A stretch of 64,000 nucleotides of DNA from an uncultured Thalassotalea sp. (GTDB lineage Bacteria; Pseudomonadota; Gammaproteobacteria; Enterobacterales; Alteromonadaceae), in assembly GCA_947492575.1 (NCBI GenBank), contig CANLNK010000001.1, positions 124,001 to 188,000 of the forward strand, written 5' to 3'. How positions within the stretch are numbered: the first letter of the stretch is position 1; each line of letters begins with the position of its first letter. Both the position numbers and the translations under genes were made by a program. The notes under the pieces were generated by a model. That model had not been told where the DNA came from and made no database searches. It saw only the letters and a list, made by a program, of their open reading frames with translations. Below, piece after piece: positions 47,902 through 58,800 of this stretch.

Positions 47902-50460
47902 ATGCAATTTAACAAAGCGATGATCGCACTCGCGATCTCATCTTCTTTCATGTCGAGCGCATTTGCGCAGACCATTAGTGGTCAGGTTGTTGATAAAAAA
48001 GGTCAACCTATTGCTAATGCAGAGGTTCACATAGAGAAAGCAAATAAACATTTAACTACCGATGCTAATGGTCGATTTGTTATCGAAGACATTAGCGCAG
48101 GTATGTTGGAATTGCATGTGAGTGCCGACAAGTTTGCTCACTACCATACGGACATAAATGTAGCAGACAAAGATGTCGAAAACGTCACTATTACGCTTGC
48201 GCCGACGGTATTCGAAATCATTGATATACACGCAACACCGTTACATTCGTCAGCAATTGAATCTGCACAACCCATTAACGTACTTGCTGCTGACGAATTA
48301 CGCATGAAGCAAGCGTCGACATTGGGTGAAACACTAAAAAATGAAGTAGGTGTTCACTCAAGCTACTATGGACCTGTATCAAGTACGCCTATCATCCGTG
48401 GCTTTGATGGCCCACGTGTAATGGTGACACAAAATGGTTTAGACGTAGGTGACGCTTCACGCGTTGGTGCTGACCACGTAGTTGCAACAGAGACAGCCAC
48501 AGCAACACAAATTGAAGTACTTCGTGGCCCAGCAACATTATTTTACGGTAGCGGCGCCATCGGTGGTGTGGTCAACGTGGTAGATACGCGTATTCCTACG
48601 GATAACGAAACTGCGTTTGACTACTTGGCACAGCACAACAGTGTATCAGATGAAAACGAAGCGTCTTTTGCACTTAATACAGGCTCTGGCAACTTTGCCC
48701 TGCACCTTGATGGTTTCTGGCGTGAATCAAACGATTACGATATTCCGGGTTACGCTGAGTTAGAAGCTGACCATGATGAACACGAAGAGCACCACGACGA
48801 CCATGATGAAGATCATGACGAGCACGAGGGTGAAGAACATGAAGGTGAAAAAGGCACATTAGAAAACAGTGCGTCTAAGTCTTCAGGTTTCACAATTGGT
48901 ACAAGTTACCTATTAGACAATGGATTCATTGGTTTCTCTTACGGTCGTTTAGATCGTGAATACGGTATTCCGGGCCATGACCATCATCACGGCGAAGAAG
49001 AGCATGATGAGCACGAAGGCGAAGAGCACGATGAACACGAAGAAGAAGGTGTTTATGGTGATTTGGAGCAAGATCGCTTCCAAATGCTAAGTGAACTCTA
49101 CTTCAATGATAGCTTCATTAACCGCGTAGCGACAAAACTTGCCTACACTGACTACCAGCATGCAGAAATTGAAGGTGGCGAAGTTGGTACAGTCTTCAAA
49201 AACGAAAGTATTGAAGCGCGTGCCGATTTATACCACCAAGAGTTTAATGGTTGGAATGGTGCGATAACACTTCACTACAAAGATAGTGATTTTGAAGCAA
49301 TCGGTGAAGAAGCCTTTACACCACCATCTGAAACATCGACGTTCGCATTAGCATGGATTGAAGAAAGACATTTATCTGAAGATGTACTACTTCAATTAGG
49401 TGCGCGTGTTGAACACGTTGAAATCAAGCCACATGGTGAGTTTGAAATGCATCATGAAGAACATGATGAACACGAGGAAGATCATGATGAAGATCATGAC
49501 GAGCACGAAGAAGAACATGAAGAGCATGTTGAGCTAGAAAAACAGTCTTTCACACCGGTGAGTGCATCTGTTGGCCTAGTTTGGGACTACCAGCCAGGTT
49601 ACAACTTAGGTTTCTCGGCGTCATTCTCACAACGCGCACCATCAGCTGCTGAGCTATTCTCAAATGGTCCACACATCGGTACGAATACATTTGAAATTGG
49701 TGCTATTTACGACGTAGAAGAGCATGGTGACCACTTAGATATCGAGTTGCACGACCAAGACGCCGATATGGAAACGTCTTACAACTTAGATATTACATGG
49801 CGTAAATTTGAAGGTGACTTCGGCTTTATCGTGAGTGCTTTCTATAACCACATTGATGACTACTACTACCAGCAAGACACTGGCTTCTTTATGGAAGACG
49901 GTCACGATCACGGTGAAGAGGACGAGCATCATGACGAAGACATGCATGATGAAGATGAGCACCATGAAGAAGACGAACATCATGACGAAGAAGCGCATGA
50001 TGAAGAAGGTTTACCTGTCTTTGTATACCGCCAAGACAACGTAGACATGTATGGTCTTGAAGCTGAATTTGTTTATCAAGTGACACCAGCATTGAAAACA
50101 ACAGTATTCGCTGATTACATTCGCGCAGAACTAAGTGATGGCGGCAACTTGCCACGTATTCCTCCAATGCGTATTGGTAGCCAGTTCAACTACCAAACAA
50201 ACCAGTTTGGTGCTGAGTTATCTATAAGCCGTTACTTCAAACAGGATGATGTAGCTGACTACGAGACTGAAACTGACGGTTACACTATGGTTGATGCACA
50301 CTTCAACTACTACCTTGAAGGCATTGGTACAGACGCAGCACTATTTATTAAAGGTACCAACCTAACGGATGAAGAAGCACGCGTTCACTCTTCATTCCTT
50401 AAGAATGATGCGCCACTACCAGGTCGTAATATCTCTGTAGGTATTCGCGGTAGCTTCTAA
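47902..50460 (+). CDS. ZnuD-like TonB-dependent zinc receptor with His-rich loops
   Basis: An 852-residue outer-membrane receptor: signal peptide (residues 1-22), a carboxypeptidase-regulatory-like domain (about 24-105), plug domain (VMVTQNGLDVGDASRVGADHV, IEVLRGPATLFYGSGAIGGVVNV) and a C-terminal beta-barrel ending GRNISVGIRGSF. Four blocks are extremely rich in His, Asp and Glu: about residues 285-318, 358-388, 513-548 and 665-704; they interrupt barrel loops. ZnuD-type receptors import zinc under zinc starvation, and such loops capture the metal. The upstream Zur-like box supports this. Ends in a dedicated terminator. Confidence 0.88.
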   Translation: MQFNKAMIALAISSSFMSSAFAQTISGQVVDKKGQPIANAEVHIEKANKHLTTDANGRFVIEDISAGMLELHVSADKFAHYHTDINVADKDVENVTITLAPTVFEIIDIHATPLHSSAIESAQPINVLAADELRMKQASTLGETLKNEVGVHSSYYGPVSSTPIIRGFDGPRVMVTQNGLDVGDASRVGADHVVATETATATQIEVLRGPATLFYGSGAIGGVVNVVDTRIPTDNETAFDYLAQHNSVSDENEASFALNTGSGNFALHLDGFWRESNDYDIPGYAELEADHDEHEEHHDDHDEDHDEHEGEEHEGEKGTLENSASKSSGFTIGTSYLLDNGFIGFSYGRLDREYGIPGHDHHHGEEEHDEHEGEEHDEHEEEGVYGDLEQDRFQMLSELYFNDSFINRVATKLAYTDYQHAEIEGGEVGTVFKNESIEARADLYHQEFNGWNGAITLHYKDSDFEAIGEEAFTPPSETSTFALAWIEERHLSEDVLLQLGARVEHVEIKPHGEFEMHHEEHDEHEEDHDEDHDEHEEEHEEHVELEKQSFTPVSASVGLVWDYQPGYNLGFSASFSQRAPSAAELFSNGPHIGTNTFEIGAIYDVEEHGDHLDIELHDQDADMETSYNLDITWRKFEGDFGFIVSAFYNHIDDYYYQQDTGFFMEDGHDHGEEDEHHDEDMHDEDEHHEEDEHHDEEAHDEEGLPVFVYRQDNVDMYGLEAEFVYQVTPALKTTVFADYIRAELSDGGNLPRIPPMRIGSQFNYQTNQFGAELSISRYFKQDDVADYETETDGYTMVDAHFNYYLEGIGTDAALFIKGTNLTDEEARVHSSFLKNDAPLPGRNISVGIRGSF

Positions 50461-50485
50461 GTTTAATGCGTTAAACTCTAGACAA

Positions 50486-50512
50486 TAAAAAAGCACCTTC
50501 GGGTGCTTTTTT
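50486..50512. terminator. Terminator of zinc-receptor operon
   Basis: AAAAAAGCACC / GGTGCTTTTTT with a TTCG tetraloop, 28 bp after the receptor stop codon; A/T-tracts on both sides allow use from the minus strand too (argR stops at 50591). Confidence 0.9.
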
Positions 50513-50590
50513 GTATTTCAAAGAAAATAGGTGAGCAATTGAATTATTTGTTCCTTTCGTACTCTTTTACTAAGTCGATTCTGTTTATTG

Positions 50591-51067
50591 CTAACCTAAG
50601 TTTTTCTGGAATAAGTCTTCTAACTTAACAATTGTTTCGGGTATTAGTTTCGTGTCTGTTGGGGCGATAAAGATGGTATCGTCACCGGCAATCGTACCAA
50701 GTACGCCGTCGCTCTTGCTGACACTATCTAGCAATCGAGCAATTAATTGTGCCGCGCCAGGGCTAGTACGGATGATGATCATGACATCATTGTGTTCAAT
50801 ATCTAATACAAGCTGTTTTAACGGGCTTTTAGCTGTTGGCACACCTAGTTCCGCTGGTAGGCAATAAACCATTTCTTGGCGGGCATTTCGAGTGCGTACT
50901 GCGCCGAATTTACTTAACATGCGCGACACTTTAGATTGACTGATATTGTCAAACCCTTGCGCTTTTAACGCATCGACTATTTCACCTTGAGAGCCAAATT
51001 GCTCTTGTTTTAGTAAATCTTTGAACGCTTGAACTAACGCTTCTTGCTTCTGTTGTGCTGTCATCAT
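50591..51067 (-). CDS. argR: Arginine repressor ArgR
   Basis: A 158-residue hexameric arginine-dependent regulator: N-terminal winged helix ([23 protein letters not shown] and [27 protein letters not shown]), C-terminal arginine-binding domain with [14 protein letters not shown] and [16 protein letters not shown], where the GDD binds arginine. It controls arginine synthesis and catabolism. The divergent argR-mdh arrangement is common in gammaproteobacteria. Confidence 0.95.
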   Translation of the reverse strand: MMTAQQKQEALVQAFKDLLKQEQFGSQGEIVDALKAQGFDNISQSKVSRMLSKFGAVRTRNARQEMVYCLPAELGVPTAKSPLKQLVLDIEHNDVMIIIRTSPGAAQLIARLLDSVSKSDGVLGTIAGDDTIFIAPTDTKLIPETIVKLEDLFQKNLG

Positions 51068-51413
51068 AAGTGGTGCTGTTTTTCATTATATTTGTACTGA
51101 ATTATGAAAGTTCTTGAGTAATTTTATTACTTAAATTCAGCAGCATTAGAAATACGACTTAGGTCGGATTCCATTAAGTTTAAATTAGACTATGCTCTAC
51201 TATACCAATTTCTAGGGGCTAATGCTTAATTTATCTAAATTTGATAAGGGAATTGATACAACGTGCGTTAAAGGCTGAAAGTGTAAAGTTAAGTTGCTTA
51301 AATTACATTGAAAACTTCGTACGTAACTTCAATATTAATTGTTTTTTGTCGCTCAATACTATATCTTTTTGGCGACTAAAATTTACGTAAATACTCAAAT
51401 CCGGAGAATTCCA
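51068..51413. other. argR-mdh divergent promoter region
   Basis: 346 bp of AT-rich spacer carrying promoters for argR (minus) and mdh (plus). TGAATTATGAA near 51107-51119 hints at half an ARG box but is too short to call. CCGGAGAATTCC at its right end is the mdh ribosome binding site. No reading frame or hairpin of note. Confidence 0.45.
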
Positions 51414-52349
51414 ATGAAAGTAGCTGTATTAGGCGCAGCTGGCGGTATCGGCCAAGCGTTATCATTATTACTTAAAACTCAGTTACCAGCAGGTTCTGAT
51501 CTTGCCTTATACGACGTTGCACCAGTAGTTCCAGGTGTTGCAGTTGACCTTAGCCACATCCCTACAGCAGTAAATGTTAAAGGCTACGGCGCAGATGACT
51601 TAGCACCAGCTTTAGCGGGCGCTGACATTGTAATTATCCCTGCGGGCATGCCACGTAAGCCTGGTATGGACCGTGCTGACCTTTTCAACGTAAATGCTGG
51701 TATCATTAAGACGCTTGCTGAAGGTATCGTTGCTAACTGTCCAAAAGCATTAGTAGGTGTTATCACTAACCCAGTAAACGGCACAGTGCCAATTGTTGCT
51801 GAAGTATTTAAGAAAGCTGGTACTTACGAAGCAAACCGCGTATTTGGCGTAACAACACTTGACGTTATCCGCTCAGAAGCATTCATCGCTGAACTTAAAG
51901 GTGTTGACGTTGCTACTGTTAAAGTACCAGTAATCGGTGGTCACTCAGGTACAACTATTCTTCCTCTACTTTCACAAGTTGAAGGTGTTGAGTTCACTGA
52001 AGAAGAAGTAGCTGCACTTACTCCACGTATCCAAAACGCTGGTACTGAAGTTGTTAATGCAAAAGCTGGCGGTGGTTCTGCAACATTATCAATGGGCGCA
52101 GCAGCTGCACGTTTCACAATGTCATTAATCAAAGGTCTTCAAGGTGAAGAAGTTGTTGATTACGCATACGTAGCAGTAGAGAACGGCGATGCAGAATACT
52201 TCGCTCACCCAGTACGTTTAGGTAAGAACGGTGTTGAAGAAATCCTTTCTTACGGTGAATTAAGTGCATTCGAGCAAAAAGCAAAAGAAGATATGCTTGA
52301 AACACTTAACAAAGATATCAAAGAAGGTATCGATTTCATCAACAGCTAA
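51414..52349 (+). CDS. mdh: Malate dehydrogenase Mdh
   Basis: A 311-residue NAD-dependent malate dehydrogenase: [20 protein letters not shown] (Rossmann loop), [15 protein letters not shown] (substrate Arg loop), [19 protein letters not shown] and the catalytic His in [10 protein letters not shown]. It interconverts malate and oxaloacetate in the citric acid cycle. ATG 51414 is chosen because GGAG lies 7 bases before it and all homologues begin there. Monocistronic. Confidence 0.97.
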   Translation: MKVAVLGAAGGIGQALSLLLKTQLPAGSDLALYDVAPVVPGVAVDLSHIPTAVNVKGYGADDLAPALAGADIVIIPAGMPRKPGMDRADLFNVNAGIIKTLAEGIVANCPKALVGVITNPVNGTVPIVAEVFKKAGTYEANRVFGVTTLDVIRSEAFIAELKGVDVATVKVPVIGGHSGTTILPLLSQVEGVEFTEEEVAALTPRIQNAGTEVVNAKAGGGSATLSMGAAAARFTMSLIKGLQGEEVVDYAYVAVENGDAEYFAHPVRLGKNGVEEILSYGELSAFEQKAKEDMLETLNKDIKEGIDFINS

Positions 52350-52373
52350 TCTTAGCTTGAGATATATTTGAAG

Positions 52374-52401
52374 AAGCCACTCATTTGAGTGGCTTTTTTT
52401 A
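52374..52401 (+). terminator. mdh terminator
   Basis: AAGCCACTCA (52374-52383) / TGAGTGGCTT (52386-52395), then TTTTT; 24 bp after the stop codon. Confidence 0.88.
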
Positions 52402-52542
52402 TGCCTAAAATACACTCGTTTGTTTTTTTCTTGTATACACTCGTTCACCTGCGACAGTGTCATAACACTAAGGTGCTACTTATTTACTAAAATGCATACG
52501 TTAATCTTGTAAGTTGTTTATCAGAACTTTCGAGAACGTAAC

Positions 52543-53325
52543 ATGTTAGAAGGCAAAACGGCGCTAGTTACCGGCTCTACCAGTGGCATCGGTTTAGCAA
52601 CAGCAGAAGTATTAGCAGAGCAGGGCATTAACCTAGTAATGCACGGGTTAATGTCAGATGAAGAAGGAAATGCGTTAGCGCAAAGCTTTGCTGAAAAGTA
52701 TCGCATCAAGGCAATCTTTGATGGTGCCAATTTGATGGATAGTGATGCTATTGCCACCTTTATGCAGCGTGCCATAAACGAGATGGGCAGTATCGACATA
52801 TTAGTTAACAATGCTGGCATTCAACATACTGAGCGCGTTGAGACATTTCCTGTCGCAAAATGGGATGCGATTATAAGCATCAACTTATCTTCTGCTTTCC
52901 ATACCATTCAGCAAGCATTGCCTGGCATGCAGAAGAATGGTTGGGGGCGTATCATCAACATCGCGTCTGTACATGGCTTAGTGGCTTCGGTAAATAAATC
53001 AGCTTATTGCGCTGCCAAGCACGGAATTATTGGCTTAACCAAAGTTGTGGCGATGGAAAATGCTGAATTAGGCATTACCGCCAATGCTATTTGCCCTGGC
53101 TTTGTTGATACTCCACTAATCACCGAACAAATTCAGCAAATGGCTGATCGTGATGGCATTGACTTCGCAACGGCTAAACGTCAATTAGTGATTCAGAAAC
53201 AATCATTGCCGGATATGATGGAACCAAGTCAAATTGGTGAGTATGTCTTGTTCTTGTGTAGCAGTACCGCTCGAATGATTACCGGTGCATCACTTACTAT
53301 GGATGGCGGTTGGACGGCACAATAA
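52543..53325 (+). CDS. D-3-hydroxybutyrate dehydrogenase (SDR)
   Basis: A 260-residue SDR close to bacterial 3-hydroxybutyrate dehydrogenases: TGSTSGIGLATAEVLA at the N-terminus, NNAGIQHTERVETFPVAKWD (the IQH and ETFP residues are diagnostic), IASVHGLVASVNKSAYCAAKHG (Ser, Tyr, Lys triad), ITANAICPGFVDTPLI and a long lid containing DFATAKRQLVIQKQSLP. The enzyme oxidises D-3-hydroxybutyrate to acetoacetate with NAD. Nearby are an alpha/beta hydrolase, an MFS transporter and, at the window end, a PHB-depolymerase-family esterase, all on the other strand. Confidence 0.93.
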   Translation: MLEGKTALVTGSTSGIGLATAEVLAEQGINLVMHGLMSDEEGNALAQSFAEKYRIKAIFDGANLMDSDAIATFMQRAINEMGSIDILVNNAGIQHTERVETFPVAKWDAIISINLSSAFHTIQQALPGMQKNGWGRIINIASVHGLVASVNKSAYCAAKHGIIGLTKVVAMENAELGITANAICPGFVDTPLITEQIQQMADRDGIDFATAKRQLVIQKQSLPDMMEPSQIGEYVLFLCSSTARMITGASLTMDGGWTAQ

Positions 53326-53383
53326 TACAGTCGCTATTTATCTATTTGCCTCACTAACTTTTGCAGTGAGCATGAATGAGAGG

Positions 53384-53414
53384 AATAAAAAAAAGCGGCG
53401 AGATAATCGCCGCT
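53384..53414 (-). terminator. Terminator of hydrolase-MFS operon
   Basis: AGCGGCGA (53394-53401) / TCGCCGCT (53407-53414) with a 5-nt loop; the minus strand continues into eight T residues. It lies about 48 bp after the hydrolase stop codon. Confidence 0.9.
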
Positions 53415-53461
53415 GAAAGTGCCTACAATATGCCATAGGCTGTCGCTTTATTTGAGTATTT

Positions 53462-54406
53462 CTATTGGGCCTTTACAAAGTTAGCAAGTCGTTGATAACT
53501 TTCCATGCACTCTTCTGTCACTAAATCATGAAGTAGCATGTAGGCGTGAATCATGCCGTCAAATTGGTGAAAGGAAACTTTGACGCCTGCCGCCTGAAGC
53601 TTTTCTGCGTATGCTTTACCTTCATCGCGGAGTGGATCACATCCCGCTGTAAGTACTATCGTATCTGGCATGCTACTGCTCACGTCGCCGAATAACGGCG
53701 ATGCATTTTCAACTGTTAAACCATCGTTAAATTTGTCTTGGAAATATTGTTGGAAGTACCAATCAACACGGGCTGTTTCTAGCAAGAAACCTTGACCATT
53801 TTCTTCAATTGACGGCATGCTTAGGGTGTAATCAACGCTTGGGTAAATGAGCAACTGTTTATCGATATGAAGCGTTGAGTCCGTCAGGCTTTTCATTGTC
53901 AATGTAGTACAAATTGCACCACCTGCGCTATCACCCATAATGTAGATTTCATCGTTATGGTTAACGCCTGATAATAGCGAACGATACTGCTTCAGTACGG
54001 CTTCACAATCGTCAATTCCTGCAGGATACGGGTGCTCAGGCGCTAAACGATAATCAGGACAGATAACAACACAGTTAGCCATTAATGCCATCATTCGACT
54101 CGCTGTGTCGTACAATTCGATACTACCGCACATGTGACCACCGCCGTGATAATGAATGAGGACAGGGAGGGGGGCACTTGGGTCTGGGCTGTATACTCGC
54201 GTATTAATGACTCTGTCCTTAAGCGTTAATGCTCTGTCTTCAACAAAAGCCAGCGCAGGACCGTCAGGAATAAAAGCAGCTAGCTTATCCAAATTGCCGC
54301 GAACAACTTCAGGAGTATATTGCACACCTTGTGCTCTCGCCTCTGCGGCTGCCGTGTTTACTTGGCTAAGAAATTCTTCAAGCTTTGGTGATACCGTTCC
54401 TCGCAT
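53462..54406 (-). CDS. Alpha/beta hydrolase, HSL-type esterase
   Basis: A 314-residue hydrolase of the hormone-sensitive-lipase group: HYHGGGHMCGS (oxyanion hole), IYIMGDSAGGAICTT (nucleophile Ser in GDSAGG), an Asp in TAGCDPLRDEG and His in FDGMIHAYM. No signal peptide, so cytosolic. Enzymes of this type often cleave short acyl esters. Its place beside the D-3-hydroxybutyrate dehydrogenase gene suggests hydrolysis of 3-hydroxybutyrate oligomers, an inference. The MFS gene ends 2 bp upstream, giving a coupled pair. Confidence 0.85.
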   Translation of the reverse strand: MRGTVSPKLEEFLSQVNTAAAEARAQGVQYTPEVVRGNLDKLAAFIPDGPALAFVEDRALTLKDRVINTRVYSPDPSAPLPVLIHYHGGGHMCGSIELYDTASRMMALMANCVVICPDYRLAPEHPYPAGIDDCEAVLKQYRSLLSGVNHNDEIYIMGDSAGGAICTTLTMKSLTDSTLHIDKQLLIYPSVDYTLSMPSIEENGQGFLLETARVDWYFQQYFQDKFNDGLTVENASPLFGDVSSSMPDTIVLTAGCDPLRDEGKAYAEKLQAAGVKVSFHQFDGMIHAYMLLHDLVTEECMESYQRLANFVKAQ

Positions 54407-54408
54407 AG

Positions 54409-55596
54409 CTATGCCTCCTTGGTCTTTTCGCTGTCAGCGATTTTGGCGGTCTCCGGTAGGAAAAAACTGCCGATAAAAAATGTACTACTCAGAATGGTAA
54501 TAAGCACCAGCGACTGGGTGTAGTCGCCTTGGTTAATATCAACTAGTTTGCCAAACACCCACAGGATGATAGTTGCTAGTAAGTAACTGATGGAGTAGAA
54601 CAAGCTAAAGATGACGGTAATGCGCGGACCTGTCATCTTAGGTAACTCATGTGGAATTGACACCAATGCCGTAATCGGGAAAAAGATAAAGAAACCTAGC
54701 AAGATGGCTGAGATGGTTTGCACTGTTTCATTAGGGCCAAATGACAGCCCAATGATAGTTAACACCATGGCAAGCCCTGACCATTTGATTACGGGAATAC
54801 GTTTAGGATGAGTTTTGCTGTAAATAATACCTGCAAGCGTACCGACGATACCAAAGCCAATCACCCATTTACTCTGGCTTATGCCTGCTTTCGGATAGAA
54901 AGTGAACAGGCAAATATAGAATGCAAGTAGGCCAGAATAAGTTAACGCATATGCCCAATTGAATTTGTCTTTAAGGCCATCGGTATAGCTGTAATATGCA
55001 GCTGGTTCAGCGGCTTTGTCTTCTGCGTGCTCTGGTACTTCAAACTTAACCAACAGCCAAGCGATGGCGAAGAACAAACTGGCTAATGAGAAGATGAGTA
55101 ACGTGGTTTTCCAGTCGCCCGTTAAGCTGTTGAAGTCCGCCATCGACCACAAAATAATGGCAGTGCCAACATTGAAAGCAACGGCATTTAACCCATTAAT
55201 TACAGGACGTTCTTCAGGGCTAAACCAATGCATAACAATTGGGTTGAAATACACCAACATAAAAGCACCACCTAAACCTACTAAAAACCGGCTAACCAAC
55301 AAGATTTCGTAATTTGGTGAAAATGGCGTAAAGGCGCCAATTGCAATGAGCAATGCAGATAAGAAGAAGGCGTATTTGACGCCAAACTTTAACGCCAACC
55401 AAGCGGCGCCAAACGTACCTACGATCTTTGCCAAGGTAACAGCTCCGCTGATAAAACTCGCAGAGGCTAAGCTGTCGACCTGCATGGAGTCCATAATTTG
55501 GCCCATGCTTGCCGTCCCTCCAACCCAAGCCATGGCAAATAAGGTGTAGCTAATAAAAACGATGGCTTCCACCAAGTATTTGTTGTTTATCTTCAT
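54409..55596 (-). CDS. MFS transporter, possibly for 3-hydroxybutyrate
   Basis: A 395-residue major facilitator with about 12 helices. Motif A-like GAAWLALKFGVKYAF follows helix 2, and a charged loop (VPEHAEDKAAEPAAYYSYTDGLKDK) separates the halves. The pattern resembles small organic-acid or nitrate-like porters, without a decisive signature. It lies 2 bp upstream of the esterase gene and close to the dehydrogenase gene, so import of 3-hydroxybutyrate or its oligomers is plausible. Start codon preceded by AAATAACG-like weak purines. Confidence 0.8.
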   Translation of the reverse strand: MKINNKYLVEAIVFISYTLFAMAWVGGTASMGQIMDSMQVDSLASASFISGAVTLAKIVGTFGAAWLALKFGVKYAFFLSALLIAIGAFTPFSPNYEILLVSRFLVGLGGAFMLVYFNPIVMHWFSPEERPVINGLNAVAFNVGTAIILWSMADFNSLTGDWKTTLLIFSLASLFFAIAWLLVKFEVPEHAEDKAAEPAAYYSYTDGLKDKFNWAYALTYSGLLAFYICLFTFYPKAGISQSKWVIGFGIVGTLAGIIYSKTHPKRIPVIKWSGLAMVLTIIGLSFGPNETVQTISAILLGFFIFFPITALVSIPHELPKMTGPRITVIFSLFYSISYLLATIILWVFGKLVDINQGDYTQSLVLITILSSTFFIGSFFLPETAKIADSEKTKEA

Positions 55597-55821
55597 TGTA
55601 ATAATTCGTTATTTCTCTTGTTGTTAATCAGCCTAACCGATTCAAAAGGAAAAATAAGTACTACCTTCGTGTACTGTTATTGCGCACAAGCCATGCTATG
55701 CTGGATTGATTATAAAAATAATCTGATTCACCTAAATGGCGGTTTGGCTGGCTTAATTTTCATAGCCGATTTCATGTCTACAGGGATGGGTTGGCGATAA
55801 CGAAAAACAGCGAGGCGGTAT

Positions 55822-58800
55822 TTGTTAGTTTGGCAGTCTTTTGATTCTTGGCTTATCAGTGGCATCGCACTCGCCTACTTTATTCTGCTATTCATCGTTG
55901 CCTATTTGGGCCAACGCCAATCCGATCAAAAGTGGCGTAATCGCCCTTGGGTATACTCACTTGCGTTAGGGGTTAGTTGCACTTCGTGGGCGTTTTACGG
56001 AACCGTTGGACAAGCTGCGACAACGGGTGAGTGGTTAGCACCTATCTATATTGGAACCATTGCATGCTTTGTACTTGGTTGGCCGATGCTTTTACGTATG
56101 TTACGTATCAGCAAGCAGCAAAATATCACCTCGATTGCTGACTTCATCGCTTGTCGCTACGACCGTTCGCCACAAATTGCTGGGCTTGTAACTATTGTCG
56201 CCATTGTTGGGACAGTGCCCTATATTGCGCTGCAATTAAGGGCGGTCAGTACCAGTTTTGACTTGCTAACTGGTACCTATCAGTCGGGTATTAACACCAC
56301 GTATTTGGTAACTGGTGTTTTGATAGCATTCAGTATTTTGTTTGGCGCTCGCCAACTGGCTGCTAGTAGACAAAATCGTGGCTTAGTGATGGCGATGGCG
56401 TTTAGCTCCATTGTTAAGTTATTTGCCTTAACTGCGGTTGGTGTCTTTGCCACTTTCTTTGTGTTTGACGGTTTTGATCATGTCATTGATCAAGCAAGTA
56501 AAGTTGAATTAGCAAGAGACAACATTGCGAGTAACAGCATTTACTTTGCTATTTCTCAGGCGATTTTAGGCATGATAACGATTGTTGCTTTGCCTCAGCT
56601 TTATCACATGACGATGATTGAAAATCATCATGAGCAAGAGCTGAAAACCGCCCGTTGGATGTATCCGCTCTACTTGGTGCTAATAAACTTATTTATATTC
56701 CCCATTGCGATAGCGGGTTTAACGACGTTTCCCGGTGGTAGTGTTGACGCTGATACCTTCGTCATTACTTTGCCACTATTTTTTCAGCAGTCTTGGTTAG
56801 TGACCTTTGTATTTGTTGGCGGCCTTGCCGCAGCAACGAGCATGGTGATTGTGGCTACCATAGTACTGAGTACCATGCTGACCACAGAAATCATTAACCC
56901 ATTGCTATTGAAGCGATTTAGCCGTGGTACCTCGTTAACCAGTGAACGTACCCAATTGACGGGACTCATCCTCAATGTGCGCCGTATAACCATTGCGATT
57001 ATGCTAATGCTTGCGTTGGGGTTTGAGCGCGTCGTTAGCCAACAAAATCATTTATCGACCCTTGGTTTACTATCATTTGTGCTACTGGCTCAGTTAGCGC
57101 CACTCATCGCCGGCGCACTTTATTGGCGAAAAGCTACGACGAAAGGCGCGCTCATTGGGTTACTCGTCGGTAGCCTTATTTGGTTGTATTTCTTGTTACT
57201 TCCTGCGTTATTCAGCCATGCGCAATGGGTACAACTCGGTTTATTTAAGCTGTCTTGGCTCTCACCGCATTGGCTAATTCAGCAATCAGGATTAGACAAT
57301 ATCAGCTTTGGTCTATTTGTCAGCTTACTGGCGAATACCGGCTGTTTTATTTCTGTTTCCTATTTTGGACAGCGAAGTGTTGGTGAAAAGCTTCAAGCGG
57401 AAATCTTTTTGCAAAAGACCGAACCTCTAAGAGAAAGCCATTTAACGCTTAACGACTTAACACATTTATTGATGCGTTTCGTTTCTAATGATGCGGCAAG
57501 TGAGCTTAAACAGCGGGCAAAAAAGCTCGTAATTCAAAAAGGACAAACGCCACCCGAATTATTAGAATATACCCGTTTACAATTGGCTGGTGTATTGGGT
57601 TCTGCGTCTACGCGTATGGTCATGAATGCGGTCCTAGAAAAAGAAGTACCGCTGGAAGATGTTGCCAATATTGTTGATGAAGCGAGTAAAATTTTTCAGT
57701 TTAATCGTGAACTATTGCAAGCGGGTGTAGAAAATATCGAGCAGGGTATCAGTGTGGTCGATAGCGATATGCGCATCGTTGCTTGGAATCATCGTTATAT
57801 TGAATTGCTGGATTACCCGGAAGATTTTTTAACGGCAGGTATGCCCGTCGATGAGCTGCTTAGATTTAACGCTAGGCGAGGTATTATTAAAGGCGATGAT
57901 ATTGCCACCTTGATTGCAAAGCGTATCGATCATATGAAGAAGGGGACTAATCATCACTTTCAGCGCATTATGCCAGATGGACGTGTGCTGGAAATTCGCG
58001 GTCAATCCATGCCTGACGGCGGTTTTGTGAGTACATTTTCGGATATTACTCAGCATATTGAAGCAGAGCGTTTGCTACAACAAGCTAACGAAGACTTAGA
58101 AAAACGAGTGCAAGCACGCACCTTGGAACTAGAACAAGCAAAAGCTGAAGCCGAAGCAGCTAACCGCAGTAAAACACGATTTTTAGCAGCGGCAAGCCAT
58201 GATCTGATGCAACCGTTCAATGCATTAACTCTGTTTACTACCATGCTGCAGAAGCGGGTTAGCGATGATGAGTTAGGTGAACTTGCTGATAATATTCAGC
58301 ATTCTTTGACCGCGGTAGAGGGCTTATTGTCGGATCTTGTCGAAATTTCGAAACTAGACAGTAGCGCACAAAAACTTGAAATGAGCGAGTTTGCTATTGA
58401 TGACTTACTGGCACCATTAATCAATGAATGTAAGGCGGTGGCAGGCGAGCAAGGGGTAGCGTTTCGTGCCCACTTACGAAACTGCTATGTGCGAACAGAC
58501 AAGCGCATGCTAAGGCGCATAATTCAAAACTTTCTGGCAAATGCCATTCGTTACGCGCCAAAGGGAAAGGTGTTGTTAGGTGTGCGTTTTGTTGGTGAGG
58601 CTGTAAGGATTGCTGTTTGGGACAATGGCGTAGGTATACCGCAAGACAAGCAAGAACTTATTTTTAAAGAATTCGAGCGATTATCCGCAACCAAAGATAC
58701 GCCGGGTTTAGGTTTAGGTTTAGCCATCACCGATAGAATTGCAAAACTGCTGGAATTACCCTTGTTGGTTCGATCAGTGCCAAATCAAGGGTCTATGTTT

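Noticed and set aside
51100-51130. ARG box upstream of argR
   Set aside because: Only a TGAATTATGAA-like half-site; no paired 18-bp element seen.
53350-53370. CTCACT/AGTGAG hairpin after the 3-hydroxybutyrate dehydrogenase gene
   Set aside because: Short stem without T-tract; the strong minus-strand terminator nearby explains the region better.
55618-55800. 60-codon plus-strand frame before the hybrid kinase
   Set aside because: No ATG start, no ribosome binding site, no recognisable protein; the region is the promoter of the kinase gene.
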